Assembly (NCBI RefSeq): GCF_000315625.1
Contig: NW_005434531.1
Span: forward strand, 124,631 to 156,752
Length of the DNA stretch: 32,122 nt
Reading direction: 5' to 3'
Source of the DNA: Guillardia theta CCMP2712
Taxonomy: Eukaryota > Cryptophyceae > Pyrenomonadales > Geminigeraceae
Shown: piece by piece, positions 1 through 10,072 of the stretch
Numbering within the stretch: the first letter of the stretch is position 1
Layout: every line of letters starts with the position of its first letter
Position numbers and translations under genes: made by a program
The notes under the pieces: generated by a model
Seen by the model: the letters and a program-made list of their open reading frames with translations, nothing else
The model's database searches: none
What the model was told of the DNA's origin: nothing

Positions 1-28
1 GTTCCCCTCCTGACGTTCGTGACCCCAG

Positions 29-742
29 GTGGCTGCGACCGACCTGCTCGTTCCAGGCATCGGGGAGTTGGTAGGAGGAAGTCAGCGAGAGGAGCGACTG
101 GATGTTCTCGTCGACAAGCTGAAGGAGTTCGGGCTGTCCCCAGAGGTTGCTCCTCCTTCCTCAATTGCCCCTGCCTCCCCTTCTCCTTGTCCTTCTCCTC
201 CTCTCAAATACGCCTGCTGCTGCTGCTGCTGCTGCTGTCCTCCTTCTCCTGCTGCTGCTGCTGCTGCTGCTCCTCCTCCTCCTCCTCCTCCTCCTCCCGC
301 TCCTGCTCCTGCTTCTCCTCCTCCTCCCGCTCCTGCTCCTGCTTCTGCTCCCGCTCCCGCTGCTGCTGCTGCTCCCGCTCCTTGGTACATTGCTCGGCCC
401 TCTCTTCCTCTCTCCACCTGCTCCTCAGGATCAGCTGCTCCGCATCTCTTACAGCTTCTGTAGGACTATTGGTGGTATCTCGACCTGAGGAGATATGGAA
501 GCACTCCCCATGCCGGGTAAGAACTCTTCCTCCGTCCTCCTCCATCCTCCTCCTCCTCCTCCTCCTCCTGTCCCTCCTCCTCCTTCGTCCTCCTCCTCCA
601 TCAACCATGCTTTTTCCTTCCTCTCACGGTCTTGCTCAGCTACGGTCTTGGCTTCGAGCGCCTCGTCTGCTACGTGACTGCTACTGAGAACATCCGAGAC
701 GCTATCGCGTATCCTCGTTATCCCGGCAATGCTGAGTTCTAG
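29..742 (+). CDS. NARS: Asparaginyl-tRNA synthetase, C-terminal exons (5' end off window)
   Basis: Attaches asparagine to tRNA-Asn; class II aminoacyl-tRNA synthetase. Three exons are visible: 29-145, 464-516 and 640-742, with GT-AG introns 146-463 and 517-639. The first begins after an acceptor CAG at 26-28 and reads [20 protein letters not shown], the bacterial/plant-type AsnRS signature rather than that of the animal cytosolic enzyme. The second reads [17 protein letters not shown]. The third carries class II motif 3, GLGFERLV, then [18 protein letters not shown] and a TAG stop. The phases join without a break: the split Gly codon is GG+C. The catalytic N-terminal half and anticodon-binding domain lie left of the window. 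The enzyme could serve cytosol or an organelle; targeting cannot be judged without the N-terminus. Family assignment is very secure. Confidence 0.93.
146..463 (+). repeat. Intron of AsnRS gene filled with CTG/CTC triplet repeats
   Basis: This 318-bp GT-AG intron is almost pure pyrimidine-rich triplet repeat: CTG runs near 213-238 and 249-270, CTC runs near 270-298, then mixed CTCCTG units to about 375. It is entered in phase 0 and stays open in the exon frame until the acceptor TAG at 461-463, which is itself the first in-frame stop. Retention would therefore add a long Cys/Pro/Ala-rich tail ending exactly at the splice site. ORFs called here in several frames are artefacts of the repeat. Confidence 0.75.
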
Positions 743-1139
743 AGAGAGTGGGGAGAGGGGAGGATAAAAACTCAACAAAGAACTCTGTTCTATCCCCGTC
801 ACAACATGGCGGAGGCGGCCTCCTCCTCCTGAGGAGGAGGAGGGGGAGGGGGAGGAGGAGGGAGAGGAGGAGGGACAGGTGTGAAAATCTGTACGAGTAG
901 TTGACGTAGTGGGAGGGGAGGGGAGGGGAGGGGAGGCAGGATTTGGTAGAAACAGGATTCACTGATAACATGTTACAAGTTGGAATCAACAGGATGCAAA
1001 AAACTAAAAACCACGGTGGGTACTTAAAAAGAAAAGGAAAATTGAAAAAAAAGGTGAAGAGAGGGAGGGAACAGCGTCAGCGATGAGAATCACTACAAGA
1101 AATGGTGACCATATGCACTCCAAGACCAAGTGCGAAGCT
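743..1139. other. Spacer between convergent genes, purine-rich
   Basis: This stretch separates the AsnRS stop from the glycosyltransferase-like gene, which ends from the other strand. It holds GGA-rich sequence at about 829-880 and a tandem GGGGA run at about 910-935 that could form a G-quadruplex. I see no coding region or RNA gene. It presumably carries both 3' UTRs and poly(A) signals. Confidence 0.6.
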
Positions 1140-1220
1140 GTCATAGCGTTCGATGATTGTTTGCACGTCATAGCGTTCGATGATTGTTTGCACGTCATAG
1201 CGTTAGATGATTGTTTGCAC
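1140..1220. repeat. 27-bp tandem repeat, three copies, overlapping a stop codon
   Basis: Three head-to-tail 27-bp units lie at 1140-1166, 1167-1193 and 1194-1220. The first two are identical. The third differs by one base (C to A at 1205), which on the minus strand turns a GAA codon into the TAA stop of the glycosyltransferase-like gene. In that gene's frame each unit reads VQTIIERYD, so the protein ends VQTII inside the first unit it reads. There are no spacers between units, so this is not a CRISPR array. Confidence 0.95.
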
Positions 1221-2906
1221 GGTGAACTTCCACGCGCCAGTCAGACCAGGAGAAGGGAAGTGATCGGAAGGAGCAGGGAGAGTTCGAACTTCTTTCAGCC
1301 AGCAAGTCTTCTTCTCATGAGTGAAGGCGGAGCAGGACGGGGTCGAATCGCACCTTGCGCAGCACGCCTCCGGCGTCTCTGCTGGAGCTTGAGCTTGGTC
1401 CATGATGAGAATGTCTCCCACTCCCTTGAACATCTCAACGTTGGTCTTGAACGTGTAAGCGGAGCAGTCGCCTGTCCCCTTCCTTGTCTGATGGATGTCG
1501 AAGGTGACGAATTGCCTGAAGAACTTTCTCATGACAAAGACGTCCCTGTCGTACTGGTGCACTATGACAGCCCTCTCGTTCCTTGAGTTGATGACCACGT
1601 CGTTGTTGAAGCTCATCCCAACCTTGCTCTGCAGGTGAGCTACGGGACCGTTGTACTGATCCAAGACGTGCAGCCCTGGCAGCGAGCCCTGGTGGACTAG
1701 AACATTGTGTATCCCCTGGTCCACCCCGTTGCGCTCGCAAGCTGCGAAGTTGGGCCCGTTGATCTCCTTGGCCATGGCGTCGAGGTACGACTGCACGTGC
1801 ATGGTCGTGCCGAGGCTGATCCCTGAGCAGATGATCTCCTTGGACGCTAGCTCGTCCACCTTTCCTTGCCCGAAGCAGCTCCGGATCCACCCGGTGTTCC
1901 AGTCATCTCCCATGATGTTGACAGACTCACTGAAGGTCCACAGCCCTGCCTCGCTCACGATGCTGAACGGGTCGGACTGGAACCCGGTATCCCTCACGTC
2001 CGCGAGCAGCACCTTGTTGAAGTTGTGCCCTACCCGCTTCAGAAAGCTCTGCATTAATACCCACCGGGTGGTGGAGGGATGGTACTTTCCTAGAGTCGCA
2101 GGGTCCAGGCTCACTCGGTTGACAGGGAGGACAGTGACATTGCGCTCCTGGAACTTGGATTGGAGGCGGGGGCTGACCACGTCCATGAACAGGATGATGG
2201 CGCAGTCGGAGAACTGCCGGAGGGACTCGACAAACACACAGACGTTGGCGTCGTGAATGCCGTCGGCCATGCCCAGCACCAAGTTCTTGTTCCCTGCTGG
2301 TGGCAGGAAGTCCGACCTCCCCGTGACGATCGAAGAAGCAGCTTCGCTCACGGACATTCTCGCGTCTGATCCCGCGGGTTTCTCCTTGACAAACGCTGGT
2401 GGCAGGAAGATTTCACTGGATCTGACCTGCTTCAAAGGAGGGGTGACTGCAGGGGCGGTCACCACTCCATGGCTGCCTTTTATCTCAATGAGGATCAAGT
2501 CAAGCCTGCGCTTAATCTCCTGCGTGTCCTCCTGAAACTTCATCTCCAGTGCATGGACAGTGGCCAGTCTCGTTTGCATCTGCTCCAACTTCTCCACGAA
2601 GCTCGAGATTTCCTCATATACCCCCGCAGCCTCTTCGGAGCTAGGGCCGCCTCTTCTTCGCATTGAAAGAAATTCAGCAGTCAACTTGTAAGGCACGAGC
2701 TCGTTGGTGGCTTCAAGCTTGGTTGTCTCTCGGGACCTCAGCGAAGAAGCTTGCGAAGTCTTGCCCTTGCTCCCTTGGTTGCTGATCATGACCATGAGCA
2801 GCAGAAATGCGATGGAGATCAGGAAGAGCCAGATGAAATTGTTCCTGCAGAAAATCTGTGATGACCTCATCTGTCTCGACGCATATATGTTCTCCTTCTT
2901 CTTCAT
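1203..2906 (-). CDS. Type II membrane glycosyltransferase-like protein with C-terminal PAN/Apple-like segment
   Basis: A single open frame of 567 residues starting ATGAAGAAGAAG. Residues 1-22 are basic and residues 24-42 form one hydrophobic anchor, a classic Golgi/ER signal-anchor layout. Residues about 95-140 look like a coiled-coil stem. The luminal part (about 205-470) contains LLADVRDTGFQSDPF near residues 300-314, a DxD-like acidic motif as in nucleotide-sugar transferases and in uncharacterised plant proteins of similar layout. About residues 500-545 are Cys-rich (ACCARCDSTPSCSAF, TCWLKE), as in PAN/Apple modules, which bind protein or carbohydrate. No intron is needed, unlike most neighbours. 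The stop lies in a 27-bp tandem repeat. Donor and acceptor substrates are unknown. I am confident in the gene and topology, moderately so in the transferase call. Confidence 0.8.
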   Translation of the reverse strand: MKKKENIYASRQMRSSQIFCRNNFIWLFLISIAFLLLMVMISNQGSKGKTSQASSLRSRETTKLEATNELVPYKLTAEFLSMRRRGGPSSEEAAGVYEEISSFVEKLEQMQTRLATVHALEMKFQEDTQEIKRRLDLILIEIKGSHGVVTAPAVTPPLKQVRSSEIFLPPAFVKEKPAGSDARMSVSEAASSIVTGRSDFLPPAGNKNLVLGMADGIHDANVCVFVESLRQFSDCAIILFMDVVSPRLQSKFQERNVTVLPVNRVSLDPATLGKYHPSTTRWVLMQSFLKRVGHNFNKVLLADVRDTGFQSDPFSIVSEAGLWTFSESVNIMGDDWNTGWIRSCFGQGKVDELASKEIICSGISLGTTMHVQSYLDAMAKEINGPNFAACERNGVDQGIHNVLVHQGSLPGLHVLDQYNGPVAHLQSKVGMSFNNDVVINSRNERAVIVHQYDRDVFVMRKFFRQFVTFDIHQTRKGTGDCSAYTFKTNVEMFKGVGDILIMDQAQAPAETPEACCARCDSTPSCSAFTHEKKTCWLKEVRTLPAPSDHFPSPGLTGAWKFTVQTII

Positions 2907-3428
2907 TGTGATCCTACCGCGTGACCGTAAGGAGAGTACGGACTTGCCACAGACCTTTCGGCAAAAGCTCCTGGAGGGAGGAGAGCTATCCCGTAGTCCT
3001 GAGCAGGAGAGAGAGCGGACAAGAGAAAGAGTGTATCAGGCACAAGATACGAAGCAGAGACGCAGACACAAGGAAGAACCAGCTCTAGGTGCTCCGATCA
3101 ATCTATCAGGATTCAAGCCAAAGTGGCGATGAAGAGAGTACTGAATGTGGGCTTGATTGGGAACGAGCAGCTCCAAGGGCACGCAATCAGCGTGAAGACG
3201 GCATTTCGGAGAAGAAAGAAGAAACGAGAAAAAGAAAATATGGAAGCAGTCGCGACAAGAAGAGATCAAGGAACTAGCAAGGTGCGGATTGTGTACAGGG
3301 GGGAAGTTCCCCGATAAGTAATTGGAGGAGTGGAAGGGCCGGGCGTAAGTGAGCAACGTGGACCGGGATCGATGAGGCTGAAGATGAGAGAGATACTGTG
3401 AGTAGAAGGTGGAAGGAAGATGGAAGAC

Positions 3429-3472
3429 GAGGGAGGAGGAGGAGGAGGAGGAGGAGGAGGAGGAGGAGGAGG
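3429..3472. repeat. GGA triplet microsatellite
   Basis: A near-perfect run of GGA/GAG triplets on the plus strand with no overlapping gene. It is one of many polypurine tracts in this window. Confidence 0.85.
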
Positions 3473-3570
3473 GGAAGGGGAATATGAATGATAGCAGGAG
3501 CGTGTAGGGGGGAACAAGGAGGAGATCAGAAAATGGAAACTTCGTGGGGTAGGGTTCTCCAACTAGAAAG

Positions 3571-4019
3571 GAGGGGTGGTCATAACAAAACCAGGGAAGA
3601 GTCGATATGGAGGGGGTAGGGTAGACTCAATTTTGTCGATGGTGGGTCCATATTGAAGCGTTGTAAGTTTCGTGTTTAGCTTTTCGACTTGGGGTGGTAC
3701 AGTGGGGGAGTAGGGTTGCGGGCTATTCATAGGAGAGGGGTAATAGAATCGAGGGGTGGTACAGTAAGAAGCTTAAAACGATAGGAAGCATTGAAGGCCA
3801 TTATCTTCTATTGATTGACTTGAATAATATGTGACCTACAGTATATTCGATCAAATTTCCGGGCAGAAAGTTGTGCAAAAAATTTATGAGGGGTAGGGTA
3901 GGGTCTCGAAGGAGCTATAAGGAGGAGGGGGGGTTAAAAAAGGTAACTTCGTTCGACCCCGGAGAACCCAGGCTTACTTGGGGGTAGGGGTGGTCAGAGG
4001 AAACTTCCGAAGGGGGGTG
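3571..4019. repeat. G-rich intergenic stretch with repeated GGGGTGGT words
   Basis: The word GGGGTGGT followed by CA or ACA recurs near 3573, 3691, 3753 and 3987, mixed with GGGGTAGGG. A similar word appears near 15057, and similar G-rich text at 21745-22150 and 28850-29150. The copies are short and divergent. This may be a degenerate repeat family or simply G-rich spacer DNA with quadruplex potential. Confidence 0.4.
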
Positions 4020-4145
4020 GTTCCTCACAATGTTTTGACTCGGTGGACCCCACTGTTTCCCATTAGTTGACATCCTACTACCCCAGCCCGCTCCATCTAC
4101 CACCCCCACCCCAAGGCTACAGCTAGTTTGACTATTTTACACTAC

Positions 4146-4271
4146 CTGATTTTTAACTTAAAACTTCGAGTAAAACCTGTAAAGCTACTACCACACTGAC
4201 TGTGAACAAAGTTTACTCAAAGTTAAGTTAAAATCAGTACCGTCGGAGGACAATCAGCAGTTTGAGTAAAC
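4146..4271. repeat. Imperfect inverted repeat with a third related arm
   Basis: The arm at 4146-4176 (CTGATTTTTAAC...GAGTAAAAC) is the imperfect reverse complement of 4211-4236 (GTTTACTCAAAG...AATCAG), with a few one- or two-base gaps. The core GTTTACTCAAA recurs inverted at 4261-4271. The arms could form a hairpin, or be remains of a small transposable element. I see no flanking target duplication and no protein. Confidence 0.5.
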
Positions 4272-4375
4272 ATTGGCACCGTTCACGGTTATTTTCTTGA
4301 ATAATTTTTGAACTCGACTCTACTGTCATCTACGACCATAATTGTCCTAGTACTGATTGTAACTCGATTGTAACT

Positions 4376-4805
4376 CAACTTCCGCTCGGAACTTCCGGCG
4401 AAAGGCCCACCGTACGCCGGCTGAGCGGCCGCCAAATGGCGGCGTCTGGCACGGTGGCAGTCGGATGTCACAAGTCCCGGTCCGGCGCGCCGTCCTCGGA
4501 CCCGTGACACCGGGCCTGGCCGGGAGAACGCCTTCGGATCGCCCGGCCGAGTCCCGGCGACCCGCCAAAGTGGCACGCCGCCGCCCCGCCGCCTGTTCCG
4601 CGCCGGGCCGCGCTGGCATGCCGCATGATGGCGCGAGGGGGAATTGGTCCTGCGCGCACTTAAGTGAAGACAATCATTTCAGCCGCCCCGGCCCGCCAGC
4701 CTGCCGCGCCGGGCGCGCCGGGACCGTCGGCCCGGCCCGCGGCGGGCGCCCGGCGATGGCAGCGGCCCGGTCAGAGTGTGGTCACTCGGCCCGCCCCGGA
4801 GGAAT
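4376..4805. other. GC-rich island upstream of the RING-protein gene
   Basis: Composition changes abruptly from AT-rich to strongly GC-rich with many CpG steps, then returns to normal before the gene at 5103. It contains the word CGGAACTTCCGG at 4387-4398, which recurs in similar form in the island at 29575-30165. It could be a CpG-island-like promoter element or part of a dispersed GC-rich repeat. Several open frames here are a consequence of few stop codons in GC-rich DNA. Confidence 0.5.
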
Positions 4806-5102
4806 CTTTAGTGAGATACAAGTTTGTGGTGGCGGAGCGCGAATGGCGGAAGTGTGAGGAAGACGATGGGAGGAGAGTGAGGAGGAGGAAGGAGAGCGAG
4901 GAGACAGACTACTGCATCACGAGAATGAAGGAGGGCGAACATGTGAGGGAGGGAAAGGAGGAGAGCTGCAAGCGGAGGATCGAAGCATCGCACCATACCC
5001 TGAGAGGGGGTCTGTGATGCTAGCGAGGACAAGGAGCAGTCAACCGGCACCATCGGATTCTTGAAGTCCTGAGACAGTGAGCTGTATAGTTGGAAGAGGA
5101 CA

Positions 5103-8100
5103 ATGAAGGCTCTGTGGGTGCCCGTCCTTTGCCTCATCCTTTCAGTACAGCCGTGCAAGGGTCGCAGTGTGAAGAGCTCCATCCCATGCTGGAGTCAGTG
5201 CTGCAGGAAGAAATTTCTGAGCATGCCTAACACCGGCATCAGCCAGAGAAACTTTCACAGGATGGAGCTGAGAGGAGGTTCGGTCAGAGAGCTGGGAGCT
5301 TTCAGCACTCAGTTGCTCGAGTCGGATCTTCAGCTCGCTGACTCTCCCAAGGACGTCATAGCGGTGCTGAAGAAGCACAAGAATGAGACTTTTGAGAGCA
5401 TCACTAACAAGTACATCTTAGAGAAGCTGTTGGCAACCTTGACAGATTTGTGGGAAGAGCAGGATGCTTGGCAATGGTTCGGGACTATCCGAAGAATACT
5501 TGCACGAGTTAGAGCGATGTGTCGTGGATGGGAGAAGCCTCAAAGTATTAGAAGAATTTTGATGAATCTATCTCATATCATGAGGATTCTTTCTGGAAAT
5601 ACGTGTTTCAAACAAGATTGCCTCGAAATTCTCCACATGCAGAATGCGATGTGTCAGAAGCTACTTGAAGACAACAGGAAATGTGATGGAGAGTGTCTGG
5701 CCGACATTGTTTCAGCGTTGGTAAGTTGAAGTTGATTGATGACGATGAATCGAATCTCCATGTGTCTCAATCATGATTTACACAGACTGACAGAACCCCA
5801 GGCTGCTACAGCTTTTGCACATTTCAACGCAACGCAGCGGGGTGTTGATGATTTCCCTGATATTCGGAGAGCCTGCAAAGCAATGCTGCAACGATTTGTT
5901 GACCTTCCGAGTGTTACAGTCACTGATGTGCGCTTAAAATGTGAGTTGTGATCGTTCTGTTTGACGGATCGTGAAGGTTTCCAAAACTATGTGGGCGTGT
6001 TCGGTTCTACAGTGTTTAGACCTGCCTGCTTCCTGCTATTTGTCTCGAAGACTTCTCAAAGATGGTTGTACATTTTGAAACCCCTCTACAGAGCTCATCT
6101 TTCTGTGCAGAATTCACAGATCTTGAGCCATCGGACATGATAGATTTGATTTGGAGCTTAACAACTCCAGTGCAACCCGACATCGGTCAAATCAACGTCA
6201 CTCAAATCAACAACGATAAATTTTGCAGAGTGGCAAATGAGACGTTTGCTGCACAGAAGCCTATATTTCTGTCATGCAATCACACTTTGAGACTCCAGAT
6301 GAAAGCTGTAAGCGCAATCCAGAATTCCACAGATGCTTTGGATATGGCCGACGTCTTTGACTTATTTCAGAGAATACCCTTGATATATTGCAATCTTCCC
6401 TTCAAGGGTCTGCTCCTAAGTTTCTATTCTTTCCAAGTTGTGACATGATAACAGATGAGAAACTGAAGAATATTTTGTGTATAGCTCTCCAGAATTTGTG
6501 CAAAACAATATTTCGATGCAAGGAGAGAACATCAAACTTTGTCACCCCGTTACGCCTGTTTTTCATGGTATCATATTCTTCAATCATCTTGAGTGCTTGC
6601 GAGAGGGTAAAAAACATGGCTAATTATTCTGAGGTTTTCAAGTGACAAATTGTAGGGATTTGAAGCAAATGATTGGCATTCAACGAATTCTCTTTTCATT
6701 TTGATGGATCTGGAGGCCTCGGATTCGATTGTGAATAGAAAACCAAATTACCTCGTGGAATACACCGCTCTGTCCTTAAACAAGGCAAGCAAAGCCTTAT
6801 TCCAGTATTTTGATCACGAAGTTGTTGAGGTGAAAATGAAGTTCGTTTTCTCAACAGGTTGTGATGATCTATTGCAGGATATCAACAATGACGATGTCAT
6901 CAAATTGGCAGCAATTCTGTTGTTTCAAGGTGAGCAGCGTCAAATGTTTCGAGGGAGGTTTCTCAAGAGTGAGCGCTAACGTGATATCCTTCGCTCCATA
7001 GAAACATCTCTGCAAGGAAAATCATTCTCGAAGATGATATTGGAGAATCTTGTTAACGATCGGGTATCAGACATTCAAATGATTCATCAAAAGCTCTGAC
7101 GAAATGACACAGAGGCTGAAAGTGATGTCCTTCTGTCAGTTAAGTCACGTCATAGAAATCATAGGTCTTTCATATCATTTCGGTGATCTTTATTCACGTT
7201 TTTCCATACTCAGGTTTGAGCCTCACATCGAACGCATTTGCAAGAAAGGTATTAGAAACCAACAATCAGTCCTGGAAGGTCATCATTGTTCAACCGCAGA
7301 TTTTGCAGTTCCAAGAGAACGATTTGTCCATCTGTCTGCATACTTTTTCCAACCTCCTACAAAACTTTTCGATCGAAGCTATTCGAGAAGGAGACAAATC
7401 AGTAATATCACGTTTTGTTCGAAACCTGGGGTGAAACGAAGTGGGGGATAATCTGTATTCATTCACGTTTCTATCAGGCTTGTCTCCGAGATTCAGTTCT
7501 TAGACCGTTGGTCAAATTGTCTCGAGTTTTGTTATCAGCTTGTCGACCTTGTGTTCTCAAAAATATTGAAATCTGTACGACTCGAACACTTGTCGATTGA
7601 TGACATTCGACATATCTCGTACGGAATTGCTAGGTGCACAGAAGTTTGGTCTAGTTTGACATCTTGGTGATCAGTGTGCTAGGTTACACAGGAACTTTCC
7701 TCATTTGTTTGATCCAGATGCATCACAAATGCAGACATTGATGGTCGAGCACATTCAGCAAATGTGCAGTGCATGTGCCGATCTTTACAAACTTGACGAC
7801 ACTTGTGACAGGCTCTGTGACTTCCAACACAAAGTGAAACAAAATTTCAAGGTGGGGTCCTTTGACCGACGTTCCATGCTTGCTGGAATATTCGTCCTGG
7901 AGGCTATGGCTGAGACAGGATGCTCAGCTCCTTTCCACTTTCTCGAGCAGGTTGCAGATTACCTTTCAGACAAGCAAACAAATGCGGTGAGATATATTTC
8001 AAGTAAGGCGCCACCCTCCCCTGAAAGTTGTTCATCACAGGATTTTCATCTCACTCCTGCGCTATCAACAAGGTGATTGACGAGTTTCAGTTTGTTTATC

Positions 8101-10056
8101 CTCAAGGTTTCAACAGTCTCCTGTGGTCTTATGCCAAGTACGACAGCGCGGACATAAGAATTCTCGGAGCTGTGTTGAATAGCTTTGAGGTTCGACCTTG
8201 CTGCCATTCTTAGACAGCAGCTCACAAATTTCTGTAGCATCCCAGCAAATTTCGGTGTCTGCGACCGAATCAAGTCTTGCAACTGATCGAGTCAATCTCC
8301 AAAATGTCGCAGTTGGTCGAGTGTTCAGATATCTCTATACACTCACGAGATCGTCAAGGTCATAGACCCATCCAAGCCTCCAAATGCCTTCGACAGCTTC
8401 TCGAGGCTAGACCACACCAACATCCTGTTGATCCAGATGCTCCGGATGATTCAGAAAATGCGATTGAATGGGCTGCAACTACTTCTTGGTCGGGTCCATT
8501 GCAAAATGTCCCAGCCGGTGAAGACGTGCAGGATATCGATTTGCAAACCGGTCCACACAGCGAGAGAAAGTCTGCATGGAAAATCATTCTTGGAGATGAT
8601 CCCACGATCATTGACAGATACCCTGCATCGAAGTCTGGAGTTGAGAATGAAGGGAGAGAGGGAGATAAGGTCTCAAGCGTCTATCACCCGTACATAAGCA
8701 ATACTTTGCTGCCCATTGAAAATGAGCATGCTCAGAATCTGAACACCGTAATATCCAATTCTCGATCTATTCATGGACATTTTCTTGGCTTGGAAGGCAT
8801 TCAAGGGCTTTTGAAGAGCCTCTCGGAGTTGACCTTCCAGCACGTCAAGCTCTCAAATCTCACTCGGTATACACTCTCTCAGGTGCGAAATTTCTTACAC
8901 TTTTAACCATCGTGACTGAATGGACTAATGTTCCAAATTGTTTTTGTTCAGGTTGTCAGAATGGCAGTTTCACATAGTGTAACTTGCTTCGAGAGTGACG
9001 AAGCTTGTAATTTCATCTTATTTCACATCATGCAGCACCGGAACAATCTAACTACTTCTGAGTGTTTGGATGTTCTGTGGTCCTTCACTTATATGAAAGC
9101 CAAATTTGGATCTTCAAGCTGGCAGGAGATGGAACTGTTTTTGTCCGCTCTCATCAATCAAGAAGGAACGAATGCCAACAGAGTGATGACGATGGGCCCC
9201 GACGATCTCATACTCTTTGCGACTTGCGGTAGTTACACCATATCGCTTCTCCCACCTGACATGAATTCGTCAGTTTCTGCTCACAGAAATAGCGATGTTG
9301 GGAACGAGGCAATGCACTGGGTCAAGCAAAGGGTGAGCCTGGAGGGTGCTTCCTTGGTTCTTACTGGCTTCAAGGTTCTCCTACCAGAATTTCTTCGCAT
9401 GCTCGACGAGGAACAAGCCATGCAGTTGATCTGGGCGATCACCTGGCATGGAAGTATGGACGACCTCGTGCACTCGAGCATTCAAGACGCCATGGCATTG
9501 CGACAGAGCTTGAGAACAGCTCGAGTCCAGGAGAATATGGTAGAACTCTTCCTTCTTTATTCACAAGAAATTTCTTGATGGGTTGGAACAGGCGACAAGA
9601 CTTCGAGAAATTCTAGAAGAAGACGACGGACTCGAATCATCACAATATCCCGCATGGTCCAACGAGACCAAAGCAATCGATCTCATTCAATCTCAGATTC
9701 TCTGGAACACTGATCACAACGAGCGACGCGAGTTCGTTCAAAATTCAGATGACAGCAAATGCATAATCTGCTCTGAGAAGTCGCCGCAAGTTCTCATACA
9801 GAAATCTTGCATACATTCTTTCGGCGACATCCCAAAGATCGACATCTTCAAGTCCGTATCTCCCGGATTGCGGACATGTCCTTTGGAGTTCTTCTCTTGT
9901 TTTGACGACAGAGTGTGCAATTGTCGGCCGCAGACATGTCGTGAGTGCATTGCCCTGTGGGTCTTGACATGTTTCAAGAAAGGAATGTTTCCGACTTGCC
10001 CGACTTGCCGGGTCAAATTCTGTCTTGCCGATGTGGTTGAATGTCGAGAAAAGTGA
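5103..10056 (+). CDS. Secretory helical-repeat protein ending in a TMEM129-like RING finger (multi-exon)
   Basis: About 1,300 residues in 17 inferred exons: 5103-5720, 5802-5940, 6120-6307, 6373-6606, 6656-6829, 6878-6929, 7002-7063, 7113-7164, 7214-7430, 7478-7633, 7692-7986, 8091-8189, 8238-8315, 8359-8493, 8532-8882, 8952-9539, 9592-10056. All phases agree. Residues 1-20 look like a signal peptide (MKALWVPVLCLILSVQPC). The body repeats paired helices such as FNSLLWSYAKYD, CLDVLWSFTYMK and AMQLIWAITWHG, like FAST/OPR-type helical repeats. The last ~95 residues hold a Zn-binding pattern: CIIC, CNCRPQTCREC, CPTCRVKFCLADV. This closely follows the C-terminal RING of the ER ubiquitin ligase TMEM129. 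A role as a ubiquitin ligase at the ER or plastid-surrounding membranes is inferred. I see no membrane span. Exons between 7987 and 8531 are least certain; 8238-8882 could also be one exon. Confidence 0.75.
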
Positions 10057-10072
10057 GGCTCGAGGCTCGAGA

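Larger units (their letters stand above)
2907..5102. other. 2.2-kb spacer between divergent genes
   Basis: This region should contain the promoters of the glycosyltransferase-like gene (leftward) and the RING-protein gene (rightward). From 2907 to about 3400 I see nothing recognisable. A GGA triplet run occupies about 3429-3472. From 3540 to 4110 the sequence is G-rich with repeated GGGGTGGT and GGGGTAGGG words. From 4130 to 4380 it is AT-rich with an inverted repeat. From 4376 to about 4805 it is extremely GC-rich. Open frames in the GC-rich part overlap on both strands and resemble no protein; I treat them as chance. Confidence 0.6.

Noticed and set aside
1140-1220. CRISPR-like repeat array
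   Set aside because: Repeats are directly adjacent with no spacers, in an evident eukaryotic genome.
3089-3317. Short plus-strand frames upstream of the RING gene
   Set aside because: Lys/Arg/Glu-rich composition typical of purine-rich spacer, with no splice signals linking them to 5103.
4289-4857. Overlapping frames of 60-130 codons in the first GC island
   Set aside because: GC-rich DNA has few stops; frames overlap on both strands and resemble no protein. The same holds for 29504-30178.
7987-8090. Continuous coding through this segment, or a 38-bp intron at 8003-8040
   Set aside because: Both are possible by phase, but removing 7987-8090 gives the best helical-repeat continuity (ADYLSDKQTNA then FVYPQGFNSLLW). 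Kept as uncertain.
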